From Gemmatimonadota bacterium (GTDB lineage: Bacteria; Gemmatimonadota; Gemmatimonadetes; Gemmatimonadales; GWC2-71-9): a DNA stretch of 37,592 nt. This document shows positions 8,288 to 16,684 of the stretch, in pieces. Position 1 is the first letter of the stretch. Each line of letters begins with the position of its first letter. Both the position numbers and the translations under genes were made by a program. The notes below the pieces were generated by a model, which searched no databases, was not told where the DNA came from, and saw only the letters and a program-made list of their open reading frames with translations. The stretch covers positions 1 through 37,592 of the forward strand of contig JAGGAG010000004.1 of assembly GCA_017889745.1 (NCBI GenBank). Direction: 5' to 3'.

Positions 8288-9145
8288 TCAGCGCGGTGGC
8301 CCTGTCTCCGCTGGCAGATCATCTCGCTGTCCCCATTCAGTCCAGGAACCATCGTACAGCGCCGCGTCTGTGACCCCGAGCACATGCAGCGCGAAGATCA
8401 GGCTGCATGCGCTGACACCTGATCCGCACGACGCAATCACCGGGCGATCGACATCAATACCTGCTGCTTTCGCCATATTGCGCAATTCCGCAGCACTACG
8501 GAGGAGCCCCCGGCCGTCGACGAGATTCGCATACGGGAGGCTCCTGCTCCCGGGTATATGTCCGCCACGGACACCGGGGCGCGGCTCGGGTTCGGTGCCC
8601 TCGAACCGGCCGCGCGATCGCATGTCCACGACCTGTGCGGCACCCTGCCGCTGTGCCTCGAGCACCTGGGTCGCGCTCCGGACCATGGCGGGACGCAAGC
8701 GCGCGTCGAACGCGCCGCGCGCGGCCGTGACCGCGTCGCCAGGCTCAATGGGCCCGCCTGCGGCCTTCCATGCGCCGAATCCACCATCGAGCAGCGACAC
8801 CGCATCGTGACCGAACACGCGGAACATCCACCACACGCGCGGCGCACTGAAATTGGTGCCCGAAGCGTCGTACACGACGACGTGGTCCGTGCTCGAGATG
8901 CCCAGCCGAGACACGACATCGGCGAACTGCGCGGCGGGCGGGAGGGTGTGGGGCAGCGGCGAGGCGGGATCGCTCGCCTCGTCGATGCTGAAGAGGTGCG
9001 CGCCGGGAATGTGACCCTCGCGGAACTCGCGGCGCGGGTCGCGGTTCATGCCGGACAGGTACCAGGACGCGTCGAGGACGCGGAGGCCGTGGTCGTGCAG
9101 GTGGTCCAGCAGCCAGCGAGCCGGGATCACAGGAGGGATTGTCAT
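8288..9145 (-). CDS. sseA: Sulfurtransferase (thiosulfate/3-mercaptopyruvate, tandem rhodanese)
   Basis: VLDASWYLSGMNRDPRREFREGHIPGAHLFSIDEASD; C-terminal rhodanese active site ASCGSGVSACSL. Confidence 0.88.
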   Translation of the reverse strand: MTIPPVIPARWLLDHLHDHGLRVLDASWYLSGMNRDPRREFREGHIPGAHLFSIDEASDPASPLPHTLPPAAQFADVVSRLGISSTDHVVVYDASGTNFSAPRVWWMFRVFGHDAVSLLDGGFGAWKAAGGPIEPGDAVTAARGAFDARLRPAMVRSATQVLEAQRQGAAQVVDMRSRGRFEGTEPEPRPGVRGGHIPGSRSLPYANLVDGRGLLRSAAELRNMAKAAGIDVDRPVIASCGSGVSACSLIFALHVLGVTDAALYDGSWTEWGQRDDLPAETGPPR

Positions 9146-9219
9146 GGCTGGAAGGTAGCGGTGGTTTGACCGCATGATTCGGGTAGCCCGGCGCGGCGGA
9201 GTTCGCTAACGTCTGCTCC

Positions 9220-10257
9220 ATGCAACGCGCCCTCGATCCCCGTGCAGCCTGGCGGGCAGTGGAAGCCCGGGATGCCCGCTCCGACGGCCGGTTCGTCTAT
9301 GCGGTGCGGTCGACCGGCATCTACTGTCGGCCCAGCTGTCCGTCGCGGCGGCCGCGGCGTGACCGGGTGGAGTTCTTCGCCGCTCCCCGCGACGCAGAGC
9401 AGGGCGGGTTCCGCCCCTGCCGTCGCTGCCGGCCGGAACGCAACGAGGCGACGCTCGCCGAGCGCGCGCGCGCCGTCATCGATGCGAGCGGCGGCACCAA
9501 CGTGCCGCTCGCACGACTGGCCTCTGAACTGGGCGTAAGTCCGGCCCATCTCCAGCGCACCTTCTCACGCACGCAGGGGATGAGCCCGCGAGCGTATGCC
9601 GAGCGGGTGCGTGGTGAGCGGATGCGGCGGTCCCTGCGCGAGGGACGGCAGGTGAGCAGTGCCACGTACGATGCAGGCTTCAACTCGAGCAGCCGGGCGT
9701 ACGCCGCATCGGCGCGCACGCTCGGCATGACACCAGGGAGCTATCGCAGGGGAGGTGCAGGCATGGAAATCCAGTACACGCTCATCGGGTCTTCGCTCGG
9801 CCGCCTGCTGGTGGCCCGCACCGATCGCGGCATTTGCGCCGTCTATCCCGGTGACACCGATGCGGCCCTCGAGCGCCAGCTTGCGGTGGAGTTCCCCCAC
9901 GCCGAGCGTCACAAGCTGTCGACAGTATTCCCCGAGGCGCGCCAGGTGCGCGACGCGCTCGACAAGGGCGCCGAGGCGCTGCCGCCCTTTGACGTGAACG
10001 GCACCGACTTCCAGCGACTGGTGTGGGCGGCCCTGGCACGGATTCCGGCAGGCCAGACGCGCACCTACGGCGAGGTCGCGAAGTCGATCGGGCGGGAGGG
10101 CTCCGCGCGGGCGGTGGCGCGGGCCTGTGCCACGAATAACGTGGCGGTGCTGGTGCCGTGCCACCGGGTCATTCGGGGCGATGGGGGCATGGGGGGATAT
10201 CGCTGGGGCATTGGGCGCAAGCAGGCCCTGCTGGCGCGGGAAGGCGGCGCGGCCTGA
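9220..10257 (+). CDS. ada: Bifunctional Ada: methylphosphotriester/O6-alkylguanine-DNA alkyltransferase and AraC-type activator
   Basis: STGIYCRPSCPSRRPRRDRVEFF...FRPCRRCRP (Zn Cys4), AraC HTH, C-terminal VLVPCHRVIRGDGGMGGYRWGIGRKQALLARE. Confidence 0.95.
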   Translation: MQRALDPRAAWRAVEARDARSDGRFVYAVRSTGIYCRPSCPSRRPRRDRVEFFAAPRDAEQGGFRPCRRCRPERNEATLAERARAVIDASGGTNVPLARLASELGVSPAHLQRTFSRTQGMSPRAYAERVRGERMRRSLREGRQVSSATYDAGFNSSSRAYAASARTLGMTPGSYRRGGAGMEIQYTLIGSSLGRLLVARTDRGICAVYPGDTDAALERQLAVEFPHAERHKLSTVFPEARQVRDALDKGAEALPPFDVNGTDFQRLVWAALARIPAGQTRTYGEVAKSIGREGSARAVARACATNNVAVLVPCHRVIRGDGGMGGYRWGIGRKQALLAREGGAA

Positions 10258-10327
10258 GGTCTTGAACTGACTACAGGGCAATGGCTTAGGACGTTCCGCT
10301 CCGGCACGTCCTGGCATTACCAGACCT
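10257..10327 (+). other. Long imperfect hairpin between ada and the next promoter (possible terminator or structured RNA)
   Basis: Outer stem aggtct (10257-10262)/agacct (10322-10327), inner perfect aggacgt (10288-10294)/acgtcct (10306-10312), plus partial pairing between; no T-tract. Confidence 0.45.
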
Positions 10328-10342
10328 TCACACCATCACCTA

Positions 10343-10371
10343 TTGACCCTTTAGCTGGCAGCCCGTACGCT
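10343..10371 (+). promoter_or_regulatory. Sigma70-type promoter
   Basis: TTGACC (10343-10348), 17-nt spacer, TACGCT (10366-10371); SD AGGAGG about 5 nt upstream of the ATG at 10389. Confidence 0.6.
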
Positions 10372-10388
10372 ACAGGCAGGAGGATACC

Positions 10389-11852
10389 ATGCTCACATTC
10401 CTGCTTGCCGCCTCGTTGATCGCCACCGATCCGCCGGCGCCTGTTTCCATCACGCTCAGCCAGGACGGACGCTACCTGCCCGGCTCAGGGGTACAGGTCA
10501 CCGTCCAGCCCGGTGCCGATGGCTATCTGCTGGTCCTCAATGCCGACCCCGATGGTCGCGTGCGGGTGCTCTTTCCGCTCGACCCGACTGATGATGCGTT
10601 CGTGAGGGGCGGCAGGAAGTACCAACTCGAAAGTCGCGGCGGCAGGAACACCGCGTTCGTGGTGGACTGGGCCAGCGGCAGCGGAACCGTCTTCGCAGCC
10701 CTCTCCAAGGATCCGCTGCAGCCCGGCGAGTTCGCACTCAACGGCCACTGGGACTATCGCAACCTGAAGCTCGACAGCGACGACGACGAGTTGGCGCTGC
10801 GTGCGCTCGCGGAGCGCATCGCGCCCGGAGGCGTGCAGTACGACTTCGCCCCGTACTTCATCGCGTCCGCGAGTGATGCCATCGTTGCCGGCGACGCGAC
10901 GGTGGTGGTATACGGATCAGGCAGCGGGTGCTGGGACTGCGGCTACTGGGGTGTCGGCTACGGTGGATGGGGCTGGGGTGTAAGCGTGGGATGGGGCTGG
11001 GGCAGCCCGTGGTGGGGTTATTACCCGTGGTACCCGTACTATGGCGGCTACTATGGCGGTTACTACCCGGGCTATTACCCGGGCTACTACCCGGGCTATC
11101 CAGGGTACCCCGGCTACCCGGGATATCCCGGCTATGGCGGCCAGTTGACTCCGTATCGCGAGCGCACGCTGACCCGCACCTGGAATGGCCAGCCACATCC
11201 TGGCACGACGCAGGCAGCGCCGGGAGGCGTCGGCGTGCAGGGCACGCTCGCGGGCGCGCCGAACTCGCCGGGTGGCGGATACCGGAACCGCAGCGAGACC
11301 GTTGGGGTGCAGGGCGGACTCGCGAGTACGGCGTCGACGCGTCGGCAGGCGGCGGGAATGACGTCTACCTCGCGCAGCGCCGCAACGGGAAGCGCATCAC
11401 GGCGACTCGAGAGCGGCCAGATGGCAGCGGCCAGGAACGCGTACCGGCCGGCGCCAGCGCGCGGTGAGCGGAGCGCCGGTGCGCAGGCCTATGCAGCTCG
11501 GCGGCAGACCAGCGCGCAAGGGTATCGCGTTCCGCTGCGCGGAAACGCCGCGGGTGCCGCGTCCGCAGACGTTGCGCGCCGATCCGGTGGCGCGGCGGTA
11601 GGCGGCAACGCGAACCGCGCCGGCGTTTCCGGCTCGCGCGCGTACGGCGGCAGCCGTAGCGGTGGCGGCAGCGTCGGGCGGACTTCGCCGAGCTACGGCA
11701 ACCGCGCCCCGAGTGCCTCGGGCGGCAGCCGCGGGTACAGCGGGTCGCGCGGCGCAGCGGGCGGCGGCATGTCGCGAGGGGGCGGCGGTGGTGGTGGTTC
11801 ACGCGGGTTCAGCGGTGGTGGTGGCGGAGGTGGCGGAGGGCGGCGGAGGTAG
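10389..11852 (+). CDS. DUF4384-type domain protein with low-complexity YYPG/PGY repeats and Gly/Ser/Arg-rich tail
   Basis: VSITLSQDGRYLPGSGVQVTVQPGADGYLLVLNADPDGRVRVLFPLDPTDDAFVRGGRKYQLE; GYYPGYYPGYYPGYPGYPGYPGYPGYGG; C-term GGGGGSRGFSGGGGGGGGGRRR. Confidence 0.75.
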   Translation: MLTFLLAASLIATDPPAPVSITLSQDGRYLPGSGVQVTVQPGADGYLLVLNADPDGRVRVLFPLDPTDDAFVRGGRKYQLESRGGRNTAFVVDWASGSGTVFAALSKDPLQPGEFALNGHWDYRNLKLDSDDDELALRALAERIAPGGVQYDFAPYFIASASDAIVAGDATVVVYGSGSGCWDCGYWGVGYGGWGWGVSVGWGWGSPWWGYYPWYPYYGGYYGGYYPGYYPGYYPGYPGYPGYPGYPGYGGQLTPYRERTLTRTWNGQPHPGTTQAAPGGVGVQGTLAGAPNSPGGGYRNRSETVGVQGGLASTASTRRQAAGMTSTSRSAATGSASRRLESGQMAAARNAYRPAPARGERSAGAQAYAARRQTSAQGYRVPLRGNAAGAASADVARRSGGAAVGGNANRAGVSGSRAYGGSRSGGGSVGRTSPSYGNRAPSASGGSRGYSGSRGAAGGGMSRGGGGGGGSRGFSGGGGGGGGGRRR

Positions 11853-11865
11853 AGCTGAAATCCGG

Positions 11866-11893
11866 GGGCGGACCAGGTGGTCCGCCCTCCTGC
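11866..11893 (+). terminator. Intrinsic terminator-like hairpin
   Basis: gggcggacc (11866-11874) aggt ggtccgccc (11879-11887), followed by tcctgctttg; 13 bp after the stop of the DUF4384-type gene. Confidence 0.6.
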
Positions 11894-11954
11894 TTTGTGA
11901 ACTGGCTTGGTCAGGGGAAGTCGGGCCGCCAGGGACCTCGGAGTAGATTCCACC

Positions 11955-12389
11955 ATGCCCACGCTCGACACGCTCATCACCCGCTTCCGCGGCGCCGACC
12001 GCAACACGCGGCTTGAGACACTGCTCGACTACTCGCGGAAGCTCCCGCCACTTCCGCCAGAGTACGAGGCACTCAAGGCGCAGGGAAAGAATCTCGTTCC
12101 CGAATGCCAGACGCCGGTGTACCTGTGGATCACGGTGGACGCCGGAAGGGTGCGACTACATGCCGACGTGCCCCGTGAGTCGCCCACGGTGCGGGGCTTC
12201 GTCGCCTTGCTGCTCAAGGCGCTCGACGGCGCGTCGCCAGCCGAGATTGCCGCAGTGCCGAATGACCTGCTCGACCAGTTGCAGCTGACCGAGACTCTGG
12301 GGATGACACGCACCCAGGGACTGACCTCCATCCTCGGGCGTATCAAGCGCTCGGTGGCAAACCCCTCCTTGCAGGACGCCAGCCCCTGA
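11955..12389 (+). CDS. sufE: SufE family sulfur acceptor for Fe-S assembly
   Basis: RLETLLDYSRKLPPLPPEYEALKAQGKNLVPECQTPVYLWITVD...VRGFVALLLKALDGASPAEIAAVPNDLLDQL; SufE core with active-site Cys in VPECQTPVYLW. Confidence 0.92.
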   Translation: MPTLDTLITRFRGADRNTRLETLLDYSRKLPPLPPEYEALKAQGKNLVPECQTPVYLWITVDAGRVRLHADVPRESPTVRGFVALLLKALDGASPAEIAAVPNDLLDQLQLTETLGMTRTQGLTSILGRIKRSVANPSLQDASP

Positions 12390-12621
12390 AGCTGATGTGG
12401 TACTGTCAACAGTTCCGTTGCTTCCTCTCAGCGCGCAAACACTTGCACTTGCGGCACCAGCCCGGCAATGTGCCGTGCCATAACTACATATTCGCCAGCG
12501 TTTTAAGGTGCACTGCAGCGATATCTGAAACGCCCAGCTACAGGGACTGCAATCCGGCGCGCTAGATGCATATGAGCATGAAGAGTTCAAGCTCTATACA
12601 TCAACCACCGAGTGGCTGGAC

Positions 12622-14103
12622 ATGTACCGAATCCGCCGGGAATCAGGCGAGGAAGTCACCTTCGGCTCCGTCGACGAGTTCGGCGCGGCAGTCGCGGCTG
12701 GAGTGGTGACAGCCAAGGCCGAGATCTTCCACGCCCGCGCCGAGAAGTGGCTGCCGATCGCGTCGCACCCGCACTTCAAGTTGGCGCACGACCGGGTCGC
12801 CGGTGCCGCGGCGCCGAAGCCGCCGACGCGGACTCCGGGGCTCACTGCATCGGGACAGCGGCCCGCCCTCGGCGTCTCGGGTCAGCACCCGGCAGTCGGC
12901 GCGTCGGGTCAGCGTTCAGCGACAACCACACCGCAGGCCAGCGCACCGGGTGCGCCGGCAACGGCCAGCACCACGGCACCCCGCGCACCGCAGCTGCGCG
13001 CAGTGCGGCCCGAAGCGACGTCGGCTGCCGCGCCCACCCTTCCAGCCGACTCCTCCGTAGCCAACAAGCCCTCCCCGCGCTGGAACAGCGCGCAGCGGCC
13101 CGCCAGCAGGGCGGTGGCGCCGATGCCGTCGGCACCTGCTGCACCGCCATCGAGTGACTTGCGCCTGGTGCGCAAGGACGCGTTGCTGAGTAGCGCCGCC
13201 ACCGCGCCGGTTCTGCCCGAGTTTGAGCTCCTGCCCCCGCCCGAGCCCGCTATCATCGAGCCGGTCGCTGCCTCGCCGGTCGTGGCCCAACCGGTTACAT
13301 CCGGGCCAGTCGTGGTCGAGCCGGTTGCTGCTGCGCCAGCCGTGGTCGAGCCGGTCGCGGTCGAGCCGGTGATCACGGAAGCGGTGACGGTTGAGCCGAC
13401 GGTTGAGACGGTGGTGGAGCGCTCGCCCGCCGCGGTGGAACTCGTATCCCACGAGGAGAAGCCGGCCGCCGCGCGTGGCGACGTCGAGATCATCAATCCC
13501 GACCGCACCATGCCGGTCGTGTCCGACCGTGAGATCCCGGCTCTCGAGATCCCGGCGCCGATTCGCGACTTCGCCCCGGATGACGCGGCCGCCGAGCCGG
13601 TGGCCAGTTCCCGCTCGAAGACGCCGCTATTCGTCGGCCTGGGCCTCGTGGCCGCGCTAGCGGCGGTGATCGGGTTCTTCGTCCTGAAACCGTCAGGTGC
13701 CGCGCCGACCGCCCCGGGCAAGCGCGCAGCGAGCCCGGCACAAGTCGAGGCCACCAGCGCCCCCGTCGGGGCGCAGCCGGCGCCGAGCAGCCCTGGTGCG
13801 ACCGTCACCAAGCCGCCCACCGGCGCCTCGACCGGACTCGGTGGTGACGTGCAGCCCCGCAAGCCCCGGAAACAGTCGGATGGCGCCGAGACGGCGTCCA
13901 AGGCGACTATTGGCGATGGCCTCGAACCGCCGCCGGAGGCAGTGCTCCCGGCGGCGCCGAAGCTGGGTAAGATCGGCGACGCGGCAGCCCTGCCGACCGT
14001 AGAACCGGGCACGACCCTGAAGATGCAGGACCGCGCCAACGCCCTGGAGCGTCAGCGCCGGCTGATCGATTCGAGCATGCGGAGCCAGGAAGACTCGAAA
14101 TAG
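12622..14103 (+). CDS. Uncharacterised protein: short N-terminal globular module, long Pro/Ala/Val-rich region, single TM near 13620-13690, C-terminal tail
   Basis: MYRIRRESGEEVTFGSVDEFGAAVAAGVVTAKAEIFHARAEKWLPIASHPHFKLA; EPVA repeats; TM PLFVGLGLVAALAAVIGFFVL. Confidence 0.7.
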   Translation: MYRIRRESGEEVTFGSVDEFGAAVAAGVVTAKAEIFHARAEKWLPIASHPHFKLAHDRVAGAAAPKPPTRTPGLTASGQRPALGVSGQHPAVGASGQRSATTTPQASAPGAPATASTTAPRAPQLRAVRPEATSAAAPTLPADSSVANKPSPRWNSAQRPASRAVAPMPSAPAAPPSSDLRLVRKDALLSSAATAPVLPEFELLPPPEPAIIEPVAASPVVAQPVTSGPVVVEPVAAAPAVVEPVAVEPVITEAVTVEPTVETVVERSPAAVELVSHEEKPAAARGDVEIINPDRTMPVVSDREIPALEIPAPIRDFAPDDAAAEPVASSRSKTPLFVGLGLVAALAAVIGFFVLKPSGAAPTAPGKRAASPAQVEATSAPVGAQPAPSSPGATVTKPPTGASTGLGGDVQPRKPRKQSDGAETASKATIGDGLEPPPEAVLPAAPKLGKIGDAAALPTVEPGTTLKMQDRANALERQRRLIDSSMRSQEDSK

Positions 14104-14108
14104 GCGCG

Positions 14109-14741
14109 CTACACCACCCGGCCGGACAGCACCTCAGCCGACCATACCAGCCTCACGCCGCGGCGCTCCCAGTCACTGAGGAGCGCCGCAGTGTTCTGGG
14201 GACTGATGGCGCGGGTGGCATCGGTAACGAGGTGAATGCGCGCCTTCGGCCGGTGCCGGAGCAGTCCCTCGATCGCATAGCGATTGCACACGTCGAGCGC
14301 CACGCCGTAGAGCACGATGTCCGATGGATCGAGCAGGTCGAGCAGCGGCAGCACGTGAGGGTTGGTGAAGACGTCGAACCAGTGCTTGTGCAGCAGGATG
14401 TCGCCGCGATGCGCTCGCACGCCGGGCGGCAGCGGCTCATCGGGTTCGATGACCAACGGGTCGCGCAGGGTGGTCTCGGGGATTCTCCGCTGGCCGGGTG
14501 TGCCGCGCATGCAGTGCTCGGGAAACGACTCGGCGAAGTCCGGCGTGTCGCTCAGCTCGCGGTGACCGGGCACATGATCGTCGGCACTCGCCACGATGCG
14601 GATGCCCCGATCGTGGGCATACGCCGTGAGGGCGCCGAGGGCGGGGATGATCGCCTCGCTGTCACCGACGTAGAGCTTGCCGGTGGCACGCATGAAGTCG
14701 TGCTGGGTGTCGACGTCCCAGAAGATCGAGTTGTCAGTCAT
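14109..14741 (-). CDS. pncA: Cysteine hydrolase, nicotinamidase/isochorismatase family
   Basis: FWDVDTQHDFM (catalytic Asp), SADDHVPGH (metal site), ILLHKHWFDVF (Lys), LYGVALDVCNRYAIEGLL (catalytic Cys). Confidence 0.85.
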   Translation of the reverse strand: MTDNSIFWDVDTQHDFMRATGKLYVGDSEAIIPALGALTAYAHDRGIRIVASADDHVPGHRELSDTPDFAESFPEHCMRGTPGQRRIPETTLRDPLVIEPDEPLPPGVRAHRGDILLHKHWFDVFTNPHVLPLLDLLDPSDIVLYGVALDVCNRYAIEGLLRHRPKARIHLVTDATRAISPQNTAALLSDWERRGVRLVWSAEVLSGRVV

Positions 14742-14818
14742 CAGTCATCGGTCGTCAGTACGTGGGCATCTGACAGCTGCCGACTGCCTGCCGACCGACA
14801 ACCGTCGACCGACGACCC
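14735..14818. repeat. Degenerate heptanucleotide array, RGTCRNN type, with inverted halves
   Basis: agtcatc agtcatc ggtcgtc agtacgt gggcatc tgacagc tgccgac tgcctgc cgaccga caaccgt cgaccga cgacccc; the right half is the reverse complement of the same unit type (cggtcga/tcggcag). Confidence 0.65.
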
Positions 14819-14828
14819 CAGCCACACC

Positions 14829-15893
14829 TCACGTCACCCTTTCCAGTCGCGAATTCGGCCGGTACCCCCGCCCCACCTTGGCGCAGGGCTTTCCATCGAG
14901 CAACACCACGTCGGCGGTGAAGTCGAAGCGCCCCTCGAAGAGAGACGAACCGACGCCGTAGGCATCCACCGGCACGGCGAGGCGCTCGAACTCGCGGATC
15001 TTGTCCACGGTGAACCCGCCCGACACCACGATCCGCACGTGCCCGAACCCACGCCTGTCGAGCGCGGCGCGCACGTTTTCCACCAGCCGAGGGTTGACTC
15101 CCGTCGGGCGGAAGCGGCCCATCTCCTCGAACAGGGACCGGTCCACCAGCATCTCACTGGTGTCGATCCGGACGCCGTACAAGCGATTTCCCATGGCCTC
15201 AGCCACCTCGAGCGCGGTGCGCACACAATCGTTCTCGAAATCGACCAGCGTCACCAGGCGCACCGATGGGGGCATGTATTCCGCGAACTTCCGCGTGGCG
15301 CGCACAGTGTCGCCGGCGTAGGCGGCAATGAGTGCGTGCGGTACGGTGCCGACTCCCTCGCTGCCCCACCAGCTGGCCTGCGCATCCGTCGACACGCCGA
15401 TGGCACCGGCAATGTGCGCGGCGTAGCCGTCGCCGGTCTGTACCAGCCAGTGATCGTGCCGCGCGGGGAAGAACATCACTTCCTTGGGCGCCGCCGCCTC
15501 CACCACCTGGCGGGTGTTGGTGCCCACCTTGGTGCGGCGCGCCAGCACGCCGAGGTAGAGGGTTTCCAGGTGGGCGAAGGTGTCGTACGGTCCCTCGATC
15601 AGCAGTACCGTCTCCCACGGTTCGATGGCATCGCCGTCGTACAGTGCCTGAACGCTGAGTTCGGGCCAGCGGTCAGAGCAGAGCTTGAGGATCGCAATGG
15701 CCTCGTCGATACCGCCCAGGAAGGCGTGTTGCTTGCCGAAGACCTGCATGGTGACGTGCGGCCGGTCGCCGTCGGCGAGCAGTATCTCGCGGGTACGGAC
15801 GAAGTACTTGTCGGAGTAGTACCCGGCCCGCATCCGTTCGACGGGGAGGTTGAAGATCGCAGGATCGAGCCGCGGGCGATGTGGTGCCGTCAT
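14829..15893 (-). CDS. pncB: Nicotinate phosphoribosyltransferase
   Basis: Yields YYSDKYFVRTREILLADG, VMFFPARHDHW, YGVRIDTSEMLVDRSLFEEMG, HVRIVVSGGFTVDKIREFERLAVPVDAYGVGSSLF: NAPRTase family core. Confidence 0.88.
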   Translation of the reverse strand: MTAPHRPRLDPAIFNLPVERMRAGYYSDKYFVRTREILLADGDRPHVTMQVFGKQHAFLGGIDEAIAILKLCSDRWPELSVQALYDGDAIEPWETVLLIEGPYDTFAHLETLYLGVLARRTKVGTNTRQVVEAAAPKEVMFFPARHDHWLVQTGDGYAAHIAGAIGVSTDAQASWWGSEGVGTVPHALIAAYAGDTVRATRKFAEYMPPSVRLVTLVDFENDCVRTALEVAEAMGNRLYGVRIDTSEMLVDRSLFEEMGRFRPTGVNPRLVENVRAALDRRGFGHVRIVVSGGFTVDKIREFERLAVPVDAYGVGSSLFEGRFDFTADVVLLDGKPCAKVGRGYRPNSRLERVT

Positions 15894-15899
15894 GCGACC

Positions 15900-16571
15900 T
15901 CAGGTTGTGGGCGAGTCGCCGAACTGGATCCGCTTCCGCGCCTTCAGCATCCGGCTCAAGGTGGCGCCGCGGCGCGTGCCCGCATACAGCTCCACGAGCC
16001 GGCTCAGCTCCGCCATGGCGCGTCCAGGTTCTGCGAGCTGGTGCTCATAGAGGTTCATGAGGGCCAACCCGACGCGAAGGTCCTCGTCCCGTGAAAGAGG
16101 GCCGCCGGTGCGGAGCCCGGTCAACTCGAGCGCCGCGCCCGCGGGGTTGCCCATCGGTCCGGCGAAGAGCGCGGCCCGGCGCATAGTGGCCGCGACCCGC
16201 TCACGCGGCTCCTCGGCCCGCTGTCGGTACTCCTCGGCGGCGAGCGCGTAGTGTCCGCCGGCCACCAGCGCCTCGATGCTGGAGTAGTCCGGGCTCCGGC
16301 GCACCCCGAATCCCTGCAGCGCCCGGGAGGCACCCTCGATGAGCGGGGTCAGCAGGCCATCCACCACTCCCACGGTGAAGCCGTACACGCCCCACAGGCC
16401 GAGCACGAGCTTGAGGAACCGGGTGTCGTCCGCGGCCAGCCAGAACGCGACCGCCACGATGGTGCCGAACGCCAGGAGGAAGCCGGCAGCCAGGCGGACC
16501 AGCACCAGCGGGTCCTCGAGGGAGACCCGCATCCGGTCGAGCGTGCGTTCCAGCATGGGAGGAGGTGTCAA
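15900..16571 (-). CDS. Conserved-looking membrane protein with two N-terminal TM helices and TPR-like helical C-terminus
   Basis: LVRLAAGFLLAFGTIVAVAFWLAADD ... LKLVLGLWGVYGFTVGVVDGLL, then helical repeats; stop lies 6 bp from the pncB start. Confidence 0.65.
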   Translation of the reverse strand: MTPPPMLERTLDRMRVSLEDPLVLVRLAAGFLLAFGTIVAVAFWLAADDTRFLKLVLGLWGVYGFTVGVVDGLLTPLIEGASRALQGFGVRRSPDYSSIEALVAGGHYALAAEEYRQRAEEPRERVAATMRRAALFAGPMGNPAGAALELTGLRTGGPLSRDEDLRVGLALMNLYEHQLAEPGRAMAELSRLVELYAGTRRGATLSRMLKARKRIQFGDSPTT

Positions 16572-16609
16572 GCGACCGAACTTAAGACGCGCAGGAAGAC
16601 GGCGGCAAG

Positions 16610-16638
16610 TTGACAGGGCGTGGCGTGCTCCCTAAATC
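16610..16638 (+). promoter_or_regulatory. Sigma70-type promoter for the asparaginase gene
   Basis: TTGACA (16610-16615), 17-nt spacer, TAAATC (16633-16638). Confidence 0.45.
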
Positions 16639-16684
16639 CCGTGGTCGCCAGCCGCATTCTCTTCCCGAATCAGGACTGTTCCGC

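Noticed and set aside
11058-11142. 12-nt DNA repeat tacccgggctat as mobile or CRISPR-like repeat
   Set aside because: In-frame protein repeat (YYPG) with synonymous variation and no spacers.
11760-11850. G-rich tract as a G-quadruplex regulatory element
   Set aside because: Explained by the Gly-rich coding tail (GGN codons); no independent evidence for function.
13255-13400. Minisatellite-like gagccggtcg repeats as a non-coding element
   Set aside because: Encodes the EPVA stalk of the 12622..14103 protein in frame.
12909-14039. 376-aa minus-strand ORF
   Set aside because: Antisense to the 12622..14103 gene; Thr/Ser/Gly/Ala low-complexity shadow.
14232-16094. 620-aa plus-strand ORF
   Set aside because: Antisense shadow spanning pncA, the intergenic repeat and pncB.
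16610-16684. Upstream start of the asparaginase ORF
   Set aside because: The ORF start codon lies within the TTGACA -35 element; GTG 16685 gives a proper Tat-like signal.
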